A stretch of DNA of 50,547 bases from an uncultured Christensenella sp. (GCA_949296965.1 CASFQL010000029.1:1-50547); one strand, 5' to 3'. Positions 41,575 to 49,343 are shown, counted from the first letter of the stretch. Translations and numbers: made by a program. The notes: generated by a model from the sequence alone, not told the origin.

Positions 41575-43284
41575 TTACATCTTTTTTATGGCTGGAATAT
41601 TTACTAATTGAAAACCATTTTCTAAAACAATTTTTACAGCATTTACTATGCTCAAATTTTGCATATTGACTTTTTGATTATCTATAATTCTATTATTTGT
41701 ATAAAATTTATTAAATTCACTTGATATATCCATTAGCAATCTAACTAAAAGACAAGGCTCACTTTTTTCATAAACATCAAAAATAGTTTGTGGAAATTTA
41801 TTAAGAAGTTTAACTATTTCATATCCATTCATATTATCAATATTTTCAAAATTAATTTTATCAATATCTATTTTCTTGCCCGCTTTTTCTAAAATACTAC
41901 AACATCTTGCGTATGTATACTGCATATAAGGAGAAGTTTCGCCATCAAAGTTAAGAGATGCGTCAATATCAAAAATAGTATCTTTTATTTTCTCATTTTT
42001 TATTGCCTCAAAAGAAATTGCGCCAATAGCCACCTTTTTTGAAATCTCATCACAATCATTTCCTTTTGTTCCGCGTTGTAACATAATTTCCTTACTTTTT
42101 TCAATTCCAGCCGAAATCAAGTCTTTTAAGAGAGCCTGTTTACCAAGTCTACTAGAAATCTTACCTGTTGGGAGTGAATATCTTCCATATGAAATGTGAA
42201 ATAAATTATTTGCATATGGTTTTTCAAGTAGTTCGCAAATTTTAAACCACTGAGCAAAATGAAGTTTTTGAGCAATATCTGTTATATAAAGAGCCTTATC
42301 AAATTTATAATTATCATATCTATCCTGGACTGCCGCTAAATCACGGGTAGCATATAAACTTGTCCCGTCGCTTTTTTGAATTAAGCAAACCCCAAGGCCA
42401 TACTCGCTTAAATCAACAACTTTTGCCCCTTGACTTTCTTTTAATAGTCCTTTTCTACTAAGTTCGTCAATAACAGGTTGCATTTTATTTGAGTAATACC
42501 CCTCGCCTCTCCAACTGTCAAATTTAACCCCCAATTCGTTACAAAGTCTTTCAACTTCACCACGACAAAGTTCAATTATATAACTAGAAAGTTCTTTTGC
42601 CTTTTTGTCACCACTTTCAATTTTTTTAAACCAAAACCTTGCTTCCTCGTTTAAACTTTCATCTTTTTCAGCCTCTTGATTAAATTTTACATACAAATCT
42701 TGTATAGCATCAACTCCCCTGCTTTCTACATCTTGTTTATTTCCCCATTTATTATAAGCAACAATCATTTTTCCAAAAGGAGTCCCATAGTCGCCTACAT
42801 AATTAATTGAAATTGTTTTATATCCCAAATTTTGATAAACATTTTTAAGGACAAGTCCTATAATAGTTGTCTTTAAATGCCCTATATGCATATATTTAGC
42901 AAGATTAACACTCGAATAATCAAGGACAACTGTTTTACCCTCAAACTCCCCTGAAGAACCAAAACTTTGTTTTTTTTCAAAAATTTCTTTTAAAACATTT
43001 TTTACAATTAAAGATTTTACTACAAAAATATTGAGATATCCATTTACTGCTTCACTTTTTAAAATTACCCCATTATCCAACAAATTTGAATTAATATTAC
43101 TTGCTAAATCTTGTGCAATTTTTAATGGCGAAGTTTTTAATTCTTTTGCAAGCGTAAAACAAGGCAAGCAAACATCTCCGTTTTTGCTATCAGATGAAAA
43201 TACAAACAAATCTCTATATTTTTTTATATCTAGTTTCAAATCTAACTTACAAAGTTCGTCTAAAACTTCTCTTTTTATGTCCAT
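41575..43284 (-). CDS. argS: arginyl-tRNA synthetase (divergent)
   Basis: ~569 aa. It begins at ATG 43284, with AGGAG 7 nt upstream; the ATG 24 nt earlier has none. The HIGH motif is in VNLAKYMHIGHLKTTIIG, where most ArgRS have NxAKPLHVGH. YVGDYGTPFGKMI is the conserved next motif. SDGTSLYATRDLAAVQDRY is ArgRS-specific. KMSKS is replaced by GKISSRLGKQ, within the variation known for ArgRS. The C-terminal anticodon domain ends PAIKKM rather than the common PERM. Confidence 0.9.
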   Translation of the reverse strand: MDIKREVLDELCKLDLKLDIKKYRDLFVFSSDSKNGDVCLPCFTLAKELKTSPLKIAQDLASNINSNLLDNGVILKSEAVNGYLNIFVVKSLIVKNVLKEIFEKKQSFGSSGEFEGKTVVLDYSSVNLAKYMHIGHLKTTIIGLVLKNVYQNLGYKTISINYVGDYGTPFGKMIVAYNKWGNKQDVESRGVDAIQDLYVKFNQEAEKDESLNEEARFWFKKIESGDKKAKELSSYIIELCRGEVERLCNELGVKFDSWRGEGYYSNKMQPVIDELSRKGLLKESQGAKVVDLSEYGLGVCLIQKSDGTSLYATRDLAAVQDRYDNYKFDKALYITDIAQKLHFAQWFKICELLEKPYANNLFHISYGRYSLPTGKISSRLGKQALLKDLISAGIEKSKEIMLQRGTKGNDCDEISKKVAIGAISFEAIKNEKIKDTIFDIDASLNFDGETSPYMQYTYARCCSILEKAGKKIDIDKINFENIDNMNGYEIVKLLNKFPQTIFDVYEKSEPCLLVRLLMDISSEFNKFYTNNRIIDNQKVNMQNLSIVNAVKIVLENGFQLVNIPAIKKM

Positions 43285-43432
43285 TAATTTACTCCTAAAA
43301 ATATTCAAACTTTAACCTTTTTTATCTTCATAAAATTATTAAAAATAATTAACATAAATTTTATAAATGTAAAGAATTTTTTATAAAAGTTTTCCCAATC
43401 TTAATCAATCTATTAAAATAATTTTATAAAAT

Positions 43433-44353
43433 TTAATTTAAAAATCCTTTAATAATAACATTTTCTGCTTCTTCTTTTGTAAGTCCCATACTCATCAACT
43501 TTTCTTGTTGCTCTTGTGAAATTTTACCAATTGCGGCCTCGTGGATCAGAGTAGCATTTGGACTAAATGCAACAATTTTAGGTAGTGAAGAAATTTTAGC
43601 ATTATCACTTAAAATGCCATCACACTCAACATGTCCAAAACAAACCGTTTTACCTATTACACTTGAAACAAAATCTTGCCTACTTCTGCCTTTTGCAACT
43701 GACCTAGAAACAACATCAACTTTTGAATTTTCTCCTAGTAGGACAACTTTAAATTCTGTTTTTGCACTCTCTCTATTTTCTGTTAGAATTTTTTCTTTAA
43801 TAATTAATGAAGAATTCTCTTTAACGCTAGCAAATGTTTTTCTCGTGCTTTTTGTTACTCCACCTATTTGGACAGTTTCCATTTCTACGATACTATTTTT
43901 GCCAACTTCAATTTTTGTAACAGGGTTTAAAATCTTTTTAGATTTCCCTTTACCCAGAGCAAAATGTTTTTCAACATATTTAACCTTGCAATTATTACCT
44001 ATAAAAAAGGAATGAATTCCATTATGAGAAGAGTCTTTATCCCCGTCGTTATGTATACCACAACCAGCGACAATTAAGATATCACAATTATCTTTTATAT
44101 AAAAGTCATTATAGACCTTATCATTAAGCCCGCTCTCAGTAACTAAAACAGGAATATGAATACTCTTATTTATAGTGTTTTCTTTAACATAAATATCAAT
44201 ACCTTTGCCATTTTCTTTACTTTCAATATTAACTTCTTTATCCACACCCCTTGCAAGGGTTTTACCATTTTGTCTAATATTAAAAACTCCAACCTGAGGA
44301 ATTTGATGCAAGTCTGATATTATGCCTAACAAATTTTTATCTTCAATTTCCAT
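43433..44353 (-). CDS. SufB/SufD-family Fe-S scaffold protein, short (SmsB-like)
   Basis: ~306 aa, right-handed beta-helix core of SufB/D: FFIGNNCKVKYVEKHFALGK, VEMETVQIGGVTKSTRKTFA, SRSVAKGRSRQDFVSSVIG, and the family motif CDGILSDNAKISSLPKI, then NATLIHEAAIGKISQEQQEK. It is much shorter than canonical SufB (~465 aa) and lacks its N-terminal domain, like the SmsB subunit of the minimal SmsCB system of anaerobes. The ATG at 44353 (GGAAG upstream) overlaps sufC by 11 nt; a GTG at 44377 is an alternative. Confidence 0.85.
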   Translation of the reverse strand: MEIEDKNLLGIISDLHQIPQVGVFNIRQNGKTLARGVDKEVNIESKENGKGIDIYVKENTINKSIHIPVLVTESGLNDKVYNDFYIKDNCDILIVAGCGIHNDGDKDSSHNGIHSFFIGNNCKVKYVEKHFALGKGKSKKILNPVTKIEVGKNSIVEMETVQIGGVTKSTRKTFASVKENSSLIIKEKILTENRESAKTEFKVVLLGENSKVDVVSRSVAKGRSRQDFVSSVIGKTVCFGHVECDGILSDNAKISSLPKIVAFSPNATLIHEAAIGKISQEQQEKLMSMGLTKEEAENVIIKGFLN

Positions 44354-45059
44354 TATTTTTTTCTTCCAACCTTTCACAAATAGAATTTGTTAAATCACTC
44401 TTTAACTCATTATAACTACCTATTTTTTCAACTTTTCCTTTCCTTAAAATAACGACCTTACTAGCAATTTCAATAAGTCTTTTTTGGTGACTTATAACAA
44501 TAAAAGTTTTATTTTCTTCTAAAAAAAGTTTGACTAGTGCGTCAAAACTCCAAAGGTCAATTCCAGCCTCAGGTTCATCACAAATATTTACATTACTGTT
44601 TTTTGCAAGTAAAAGAGCAAGTTCTATCCTTTTAAGTTCTCCGCCAGATAACTTAGAGTTTACTTCCCTATTAATATACTCCCTAGCACAAAGACCTACT
44701 TTACTTAGATAATCACAACTTGTTGAAATATTGTTTTCTTCCCTACTAGCAATATCGAGCAAATCTTTTACAGTCAGCCCCTTAAATGTAGTTGGCTGTT
44801 GGAATGCAAAACCAAACCCTATTTTTGCCCTTTGTGTTAAATTCATTTTTGTAATGTCTTGTCCGTTATAAATAATTTTACCACTTGTTGGAGAAAGAAT
44901 TCCCATTATAATTTTGGCAAGTGTTGATTTACCACTTCCATTAGGGCCTGTAATAATCACCAAATCTTTATCATTCACCACAAGTGAAATGTCTTTTAAA
45001 ATTTCTATATCTTTATTGCTATCTTTAACTACATAGCAAATGTTTTTTAGTTCAAGCAT
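44343..45059 (-). CDS. sufC: Fe-S assembly ATPase SufC (SmsC-like)
   Basis: 238 aa ABC-type ATPase: Walker A TGPNGSGKSTLAKIIMG, Q-loop FAFQQPTTFKG, signature SKLSGGELKRIELALLLA, Walker B NICDEPEAGIDLWSFD, switch His ISHQKRL. It powers Fe-S cluster assembly with the SufB/D-like partner downstream. AGAGGAAAG precedes the ATG. The two genes form a two-gene operon without SufS, SufU or a second SufB/D, at least here. Confidence 0.92.
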   Translation of the reverse strand: MLELKNICYVVKDSNKDIEILKDISLVVNDKDLVIITGPNGSGKSTLAKIIMGILSPTSGKIIYNGQDITKMNLTQRAKIGFGFAFQQPTTFKGLTVKDLLDIASREENNISTSCDYLSKVGLCAREYINREVNSKLSGGELKRIELALLLAKNSNVNICDEPEAGIDLWSFDALVKLFLEENKTFIVISHQKRLIEIASKVVILRKGKVEKIGSYNELKSDLTNSICERLEEKNNGN

Positions 45060-45115
45060 TTTCTTTCCTCTAAATAATTAAAGCATATTAATTAATTTTT
45101 TGCAAGTTATTTTGT

Positions 45116-45144
45116 TTGACTAAAATGAATAAATAATGTAATAT
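45116..45144 (+). promoter_or_regulatory. promoter of the FakA C-terminal-like gene
   Basis: -35 TTGACT (45116-45121), 17-nt spacer and -10 TAATAT (45139-45144). Divergent from sufC. Confidence 0.65.
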
Positions 45145-45178
45145 ATATTATAGTTTTTTTATGTTTAAGGAGTTTTTT

Positions 45179-45451
45179 ATGGAAGATATGGAAAATGAAG
45201 AGTTGAATTATAGATATGATACACAACTTCTTATTGATGGCAAAAATTTAGATGAAGATGCAATCAAAGAATACTTTAATACAAAACTAGTTGGCGACTG
45301 CCTTTTAGTCGTTGGTGATAGCGAACTTATAAAAATTCATTTTCATACCAATGAACCTTGGAAAGTCTTAGAATATTGTTCGACTCTTGGCGAAATCTAT
45401 GATATTGTTGTCGAAGATATGTTTAGACAGGCAAATGGTTTAATGGGCTAA
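45179..45451 (+). CDS. stand-alone FakA/DegV-kinase C-terminal-like domain (90 aa)
   Basis: The sequence YDTQLLIDGKNLDEDAIKEY, GDCLLVVGDSELIKIHFHTN and EPWKVLEYCSTLGEIYDIVV matches the C-terminal domain of fatty acid kinase FakA (DhaK/DhaL-like family), where HxHTN is conserved. The ATP-binding DhaL domain is absent, so it cannot be a kinase alone. Start ATG 45179 has AAGGAG 7 nt upstream; the ATG at 45161 precedes that SD and is rejected. It has its own promoter and terminator, so it looks like an intact small gene rather than debris. Confidence 0.82.
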   Translation: MEDMENEELNYRYDTQLLIDGKNLDEDAIKEYFNTKLVGDCLLVVGDSELIKIHFHTNEPWKVLEYCSTLGEIYDIVVEDMFRQANGLMG

Positions 45452-45480
45452 TTTAACAATACATAAATAATTTTTTTATT

Positions 45481-45511
45481 AAAAGATTGAATTTAACTCA
45501 ATCTTTTTTTA
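45481..45511 (+). terminator. intrinsic terminator after the FakA-like domain gene
   Basis: AAAAGATTGA (45481-45490) pairs with TCAATCTTTT (45498-45507), followed by T's. Confidence 0.88.
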
Positions 45512-45941
45512 ATTTTAAACCAATATAAATAATATAGATATGTAAGTAAAATTAAAAAAAATAAAAAAAATAAAAATATATAGTATATAAGTATAAATAA
45601 AAAATACTAGTAAAATAGTTGCAATAAATAAAATTTTAATAAATAGCGAAAAAATAAATAATATAAATACATTAATTAAAAATAAATCAATAAATTTATA
45701 AATTAACAAAACAAAATAAAAATTAAAATAATAAAAAAAAATTTTTTAAATTAGTTTTAAAAATAAAAAAACATTTTAACAAATATTAAAATAAAATTTT
45801 TTTATAAAAAGTTAAAGTAAAACATATTTTATAAAAATTAAAATAAAAGTTTAAATTTTTTTAAAAAATGCATAATATTTAATTTTATATCAAATTTATT
45901 TATATCAAACTTAATTTAAGTTTTTTACTCAAATTCTACTC
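45512..45941. other. extremely AT-rich low-complexity spacer
   Basis: Almost pure A/T, with A-runs broken by single T's on the plus strand. Short open frames on the minus strand here are low-complexity Ile/Phe strings without a start signal. No gene seen. Confidence 0.75.
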
Positions 45942-45973
45942 AAAAAAAAGAAGATTGAAAAAATCAATCTTCT
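45942..45973 (-). terminator. intrinsic terminator of the tRNA-Met/tRNA-Glu unit
   Basis: On the minus strand AGAAGATTGA pairs with TCAATCTTCT, followed by T's; it lies ~50 bp past tRNA-Glu. Confidence 0.88.
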
Positions 45974-46025
45974 AAATACAAAATATTGTATGTTAAAATA
46001 TATTAATACACAATATATTGTTATT

Positions 46026-46100
46026 TGGTGATCCCGACGGGAATCGAACCCATGTTACCGCCGTGAAAGGGCGATGTCTTAACCGCTTGACCACGGGACC
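46026..46100 (-). tRNA. tRNA-Glu (anticodon TTC)
   Basis: 75 nt including encoded CCA. Acceptor GGTCCCG pairs with CGGGATC. The anticodon arm has loop CTTTCAC, giving TTC. T-arm GGG TTCGATT CCC. Second gene of the minus-strand pair with tRNA-Met. Confidence 0.97.
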
Positions 46101-46109
46101 ATATTAACT

Positions 46110-46186
46110 TGGTAGTGGCGGCAAGATTCGAACCTGCGACCTTTCGGGTATGAACCGAATGCTCTAACCAGCTAAGCTACGCCACC
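46110..46186 (-). tRNA. tRNA-Met, elongator type (anticodon CAT)
   Basis: 77 nt with CCA. Anticodon arm TTCGG TTCATAC CCGAA, so CAT. The D-arm (AGCTTAGCTGGTTAGAGC) and AGGTCG variable region match elongator tRNA-Met of Firmicutes rather than initiator or the lysidine tRNA-Ile. First acceptor pair is G-U. Confidence 0.93.
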
Positions 46187-46202
46187 ATATATTAGCACTC
46201 AG

Positions 46203-46231
46203 ATTATATGATATTTTATTCTACTTGTCAA
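46203..46231 (-). promoter_or_regulatory. consensus promoter for tRNA-Met/tRNA-Glu
   Basis: Perfect -35 TTGACA (46226-46231), 17-nt spacer, perfect -10 TATAAT (46203-46208); +1 near 46196, ~10 nt before tRNA-Met. Confidence 0.92.
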
Positions 46232-46792
46232 CATTTTTTTAAAAAATTTTTTTCTTATTTTTTTTATTTGTAAAACCACTTTTTTCTTTATATTAATCAT
46301 ATAAATTCAAATTTTAAAATTTTATTTTATATAAGTTTAGTTTTTGTTTAAAACAATTTATATCTGTGAAAAAACAATTAATTAACTGTAATATTTAATC
46401 TTAAAAATTATATTTATAATAATCTTTTATAAGAAATATATTAAAAGTTCTTGTCATATTTTAAGTTGACATTTTATTGATATTTACAAATAAAATTTTC
46501 AATAATAAAACTAATTAATCGTTTTTAAAAAACATTTGATTCTCCACTTTTTTAATAAAAAGCAACTTTTTATTTTTTCAGGCTTTACTTCAGTTTTCAC
46601 TTAATTTTATTATACTAATTTTAAAATGGTTAACCATTTTCTATTTTTTACTAAAATATAAGAATTCTAATATAATATTCTTATTGTTAAGTCTATGTGA
46701 AGCATTATATTATGAAATGTAATTTAATATACCATTAGAAAAATATTAATAAGTTATTTAAAAAATTTTTTAAAAAAATTTATATTTTCTCA
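46232..46792. other. AT-rich spacer between divergent tRNA units
   Basis: No gene. A perfect palindrome AAAATGGTTAACCATTTT lies near 46622-46639; otherwise nothing recognisable. Confidence 0.65.
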
Positions 46793-46821
46793 TTGACAAA
46801 TATTTTAAATATTGATAATAT
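46793..46821 (+). promoter_or_regulatory. promoter for tRNA-Ala/tRNA-Ile
   Basis: -35 TTGACA (46793-46798), 17-nt spacer, -10 TAATAT (46816-46821), ~18 nt before tRNA-Ala. Confidence 0.85.
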
Positions 46822-46839
46822 ATTATCGTCTTAATAAAT

Positions 46840-46916
46840 GGGGGTATGGCTCAGTTGGCTAGAGCATCTGCCTTGCACGCAGAGGGTCGTCGGTTCGAGT
46901 CCGACTATCTCCACCA
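46840..46916 (+). tRNA. tRNA-Ala (anticodon TGC)
   Basis: 77 nt with encoded CCA. Anticodon arm TCTGC CTTGCAC GCAGA, giving TGC; T-arm GTCGG TTCGAGT CCGAC. It shares a promoter with tRNA-Ile 33 nt downstream. The Ala-Ile pair usually sits inside rRNA spacers; here it is free-standing. Confidence 0.97.
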
Positions 46917-46949
46917 TAGACAGTTGTAAAGTCTTTAAAACAAAATTAT

Positions 46950-47026
46950 AGGAATGTAGCTCAGCCGGTTAGAGCACCACCCTGATAAGGTGGGGGTCGG
47001 TGGTTCGAGTCCACTCATTCCTACCA
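46950..47026 (+). tRNA. tRNA-Ile (anticodon GAT), integration target
   Basis: 77 nt with encoded CCA. Acceptor AGGAATG/CATTCCT; anticodon arm CCACC CTGATAA GGTGG, giving GAT. Its last 46 nt, plus CT, are duplicated exactly at 48783-48830, and its 3' 18 nt recur near 47264 and (diverged) 49072, marking it as an att site. Confidence 0.97.
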
Positions 47027-47028
47027 CT

Positions 47029-47264
47029 TAAATTAATCACTTCCTATGAAGTGATTTTTTTATTCCCCCACCTTGTGTTGTTAAAAACAACACTGCAAAG
47101 TTATACTTTGCTATCAGGGTGCACCACCCTTAACGCACTTCGCAAATCATTTTTCTATCTTGATTTGCTCTCTAACGTGAGGGTCGGTATCGGCTCTCGT
47201 CTTACGCCCGCCCTTCTAGCAGGTTTGTGCCTTTGCACTGCACCGTGTCCACTCATTCCTACCA
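47029..47264 (+). repeat. GC-rich structured non-coding segment, copy 1
   Basis: It starts after the tRNA-Ile 3' end and finishes with another tRNA 3' terminus (GTCCACTCATTCCTACCA). It is far richer in GC than the flanks. Hairpins: GTGTTGTT/AACAACAC, GCAAAGT/ACTTTGC, GCAAATCA/TGATTTGC. CCCCCACCTT and ATCAGGGTG are the reverse complement of the tRNA-Ile anticodon arm, split by 38 nt. CTCTCGTCTTACGCCCGCCC is identical in copy 2. No plausible ORF. The rest of 47027-47346 is short AT-rich DNA with a decayed terminator hairpin. Confidence 0.75.
47035..47063 (+). terminator. terminator after tRNA-Ile
   Basis: AATCACTTC (47035-47043) pairs with GAAGTGATT (47048-47056), followed by T's. Confidence 0.85.
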
Positions 47265-47346
47265 CTTAAATTAATCATTCTTTTTGGAGTGATTCAGATT
47301 GTAGACAAATATATCTACAGTTTGAGATTAGTGTAAAAACTAATCT

Positions 47347-48252
47347 TTATAGTTCCATATTGGAAGATAAGTCTTGGATTTTTAGTTTTAAAGATTCTTC
47401 TTGTATAGTTTTTACAATATCTTCTTTTACTTTATGATTTAAAGTATTATTAACAACAAGACCTTCAACTACAATATTTATTTTTCCAAGTCTATCATAC
47501 TGGTTAGATTTTATAAAATACTCATTAAGAACATCATTTGCTTTGGCATTATTTTCTTTATAATTTTGTGGGAGTTGTAAACTTACAACATTTTTAAAAG
47601 GTTTTAAACACTCTTCTATTTTATCAAAACCTAATAAGTCAAAATTAAAATTATCTTTAAACATCTTTTTCATATTTTGTTTTGTAGTTTTATCATACTT
47701 TTCAACTTGACTTATAAAACTATCAATTACTTGTTTATATTCATCATCAAGAGAAACGGCTAGCCCTCCACCCATATCTATAACGCAAGGTTGTGGTAAT
47801 TGATTTAACAATTCTTTTAAAAATTTATTTTCAAATTGTTTTATGTAAAAATGGCTAGCAACCTTACCATAATTTTTATCTATAAAACCTGCAACTTGTC
47901 CATTAAATCCTAAATCTTCCAAATTACACAAATTAGGTAAAAGAGTTCTCAATTCTTTTTGATAGATACAACCATTAATTTCATTTTCTAAAAATTTAAT
48001 TCTATCTCTAATTTCAAAAATTTCTTGTAAATTTTTGCTATTATCTTTTCTGTTATTTAAATCAATTATTTCTTGTCTATACCTATTTTCTTTTTCTTCA
48101 ATATCCTTAATAAATCTAGGACAATGAAGTAAAGCATCTGTATTAATATATGGCATATTTGTCTTATGAGATAACTCGTGAGATAAAATACTTTTCCCTA
48201 CACCAACAGGACCTACTAAAATATATGAATCATTTTTTATATTATTTCCCAT
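47347..48252 (-). CDS. P-loop kinase-like protein, shikimate-kinase-like fold (301 aa)
   Basis: Cargo gene of the tRNA-Ile insertion. Walker A GPVGVGKS (residues 14-21), then NMPYINTDALL where shikimate/gluconate kinases bind substrate, and VIDMGGGLAV (157-166), which resembles the GGG loop of shikimate kinase. It is nearly twice the size of shikimate kinase, with a helical insertion (residues ~48-105) and a long C-terminal half. No aromatic-pathway neighbours, so the substrate is unknown; a role in the element or in host defence is possible but unproven. AGAGGA precedes the ATG. Confidence 0.72.
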   Translation of the reverse strand: MGNNIKNDSYILVGPVGVGKSILSHELSHKTNMPYINTDALLHCPRFIKDIEEKENRYRQEIIDLNNRKDNSKNLQEIFEIRDRIKFLENEINGCIYQKELRTLLPNLCNLEDLGFNGQVAGFIDKNYGKVASHFYIKQFENKFLKELLNQLPQPCVIDMGGGLAVSLDDEYKQVIDSFISQVEKYDKTTKQNMKKMFKDNFNFDLLGFDKIEECLKPFKNVVSLQLPQNYKENNAKANDVLNEYFIKSNQYDRLGKINIVVEGLVVNNTLNHKVKEDIVKTIQEESLKLKIQDLSSNMEL

Positions 48253-48782
48253 ATTATCCTCTTTTTTATTTTCTTTACAAACAAAAATACAAATTCTTTT
48301 TTTCTTTATTTCTTTATAACTATAAATTTATGAAAAATTAATTTTTAGTTAGTTATTTATTTTTTAATTTTTATTATAAAATGATTAAAATTATTTGTCA
48401 ACATAACTAAAAAATTTATACTTAATTATATATTTTTTGTATAATAAATTAAATAAAAAATATAATAAATAAATGTTAAAAAATTGAATTTATATAAAAA
48501 TTTTTATATTAAAATAATTAAAAATAATAAAATTTAATATTTAAAAGTTTTAAAAAGTTATTAAAAAAGTTAATAAATTTTAGTTATAATAAGATATAAA
48601 TTAGTCAATTTTAGTGTAGTTTTTTACACAATTATTTTATAAATTTTTGATAGGTATAAAAATAGGTATAAAACTTAATTTTTTAGTAAAAATTTTAGTC
48701 TTTAATAAAATGATAAATGTCTTTAAAATAAAGGAGTTTAGCAGATTTTAAGATAGTAAAATTTACCCTTTTATAGCCCCAT
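48253..48782. other. AT-rich region upstream of the kinase-like gene
   Basis: 530 bp without a gene, ending at the tRNA-Ile fragment. A near-direct repeat of ATAGGTATAAAA occurs at ~48650-48670. Nothing else recognised. Confidence 0.6.
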
Positions 48783-48830
48783 CCTGATAAGGTGGGGGTC
48801 GGTGGTTCGAGTCCACTCATTCCTACCACT
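48783..48830 (+). repeat. attachment-site duplicate: 3' fragment of tRNA-Ile
   Basis: 48 bp identical to 46981-47028, running from the anticodon loop through the CCA end. It has no 5' tRNA half, so it is not a functional tRNA. Confidence 0.93.
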
Positions 48831-49072
48831 AAACTAATCACTCTTTGAGAGTGATTTTTTTTATTTTCCCCCACCTTGTGTTGCTAAATGCAACACTGCA
48901 AAGTTAAAACTTTGCTATCAGGGTGGCTCCACCCCCTTAACGCACTTCGCAAATCAACTTTCCTATTTTGATTTGCTCTCTAACGTGGGGGTCGGTGTCG
49001 GCTCTCGTCTTACGCCCGCCCTTCTAGCAGGTTTGTGCTTCCGCCCTGCACCGAGTTCATTCATTCCTACCA
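48831..49072 (+). repeat. GC-rich structured non-coding segment, copy 2
   Basis: Same order of elements as copy 1: terminator hairpin (48836-48856), CCCCCACCTT, the hairpins GTGTTGC/GCAACAC, GCAAAGTT/AACTTTGC and GCAAATCA/TGATTTGC, ATCAGGGTGG, GTGGGGGTCGG, the identical CTCTCGTCTTACGCCCGCCC block, GCAGG/CCTGC, then TTCATTCATTCCTACCA. Loop sequences differ from copy 1 while stems are kept, which suggests a conserved RNA or DNA structure. Confidence 0.75.
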
Positions 49073-49074
49073 CT

Positions 49075-49103
49075 AAAACCCCGATAAAATCGAGGTTTTT
49101 ATT
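49075..49103 (+). terminator. terminator-like hairpin after copy 2
   Basis: AAAACCCCGAT (49075-49085) pairs with ATCGAGGTTTTT (49089-49100) with one mismatch, followed by T-rich sequence. Confidence 0.7.
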
Positions 49104-49125
49104 ATGTTTTTATAACTAATTTTTT

Positions 49126-49273
49126 GACATCATTTACTACATTTTTTGACATCAAATATTCTTTCATTAAAATTAGACGATAAAAAAGACCGAAAGTGTG
49201 AAATTTTCACTTTCGGTCTAATTCTATCTAAAACTATCTAAAAATGTGTTATTTGATGTCAAAATTGATGTCA
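49126..49273. repeat. TGACATCA motifs, two direct and two inverted
   Basis: TGACATCA occurs on the plus strand near 49126 and 49147, and as TGATGTCA near 49254 and 49266, each in a T- or A-rich context. They lie symmetrically around the terminator at 49183-49218. Possibly protein-binding sites of a lost element. Confidence 0.6.
49183..49218 (-). terminator. strong terminator of the DUF1848 unit
   Basis: GACCGAAAGTG (49188-49198) pairs perfectly with CACTTTCGGTC (49208-49218); on the minus strand it runs into TTTTTT. Confidence 0.9.
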
Positions 49274-49343
49274 AACTTTACATCTCAAAATCTTTATTCC
49301 TTTTCCTTCTGGTTTGTTTTTCTCTTAACAGTCTTTCATAGCA

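Larger units (their letters stand above)
46981..48830. mobile_element. 1.8-kb satellite-like insertion at the tRNA-Ile 3' end
   Basis: A 48-bp direct repeat bounds it: 46981-47028 (inside intact tRNA-Ile) and 48783-48830 (an isolated 3' tRNA fragment with no 5' half). This is the usual footprint of tyrosine-integrase insertion at a tRNA. The interior holds one copy of the GC-rich segment and one P-loop kinase-like gene; no integrase or excisionase gene is present, so it would depend on a helper or is a remnant. Confidence 0.7.

Noticed and set aside
45515..45709. 64-aa minus-strand Ile/Phe-rich frame
   Set aside because: Pure low-complexity AT DNA with no ribosome binding site.
47000..47269. 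89-aa plus-strand frame overlapping tRNA-Ile and the GC-rich segment
   Set aside because: It begins inside the tRNA and crosses the terminator; the second copy does not preserve the frame, while stems are preserved. Treated as non-coding.
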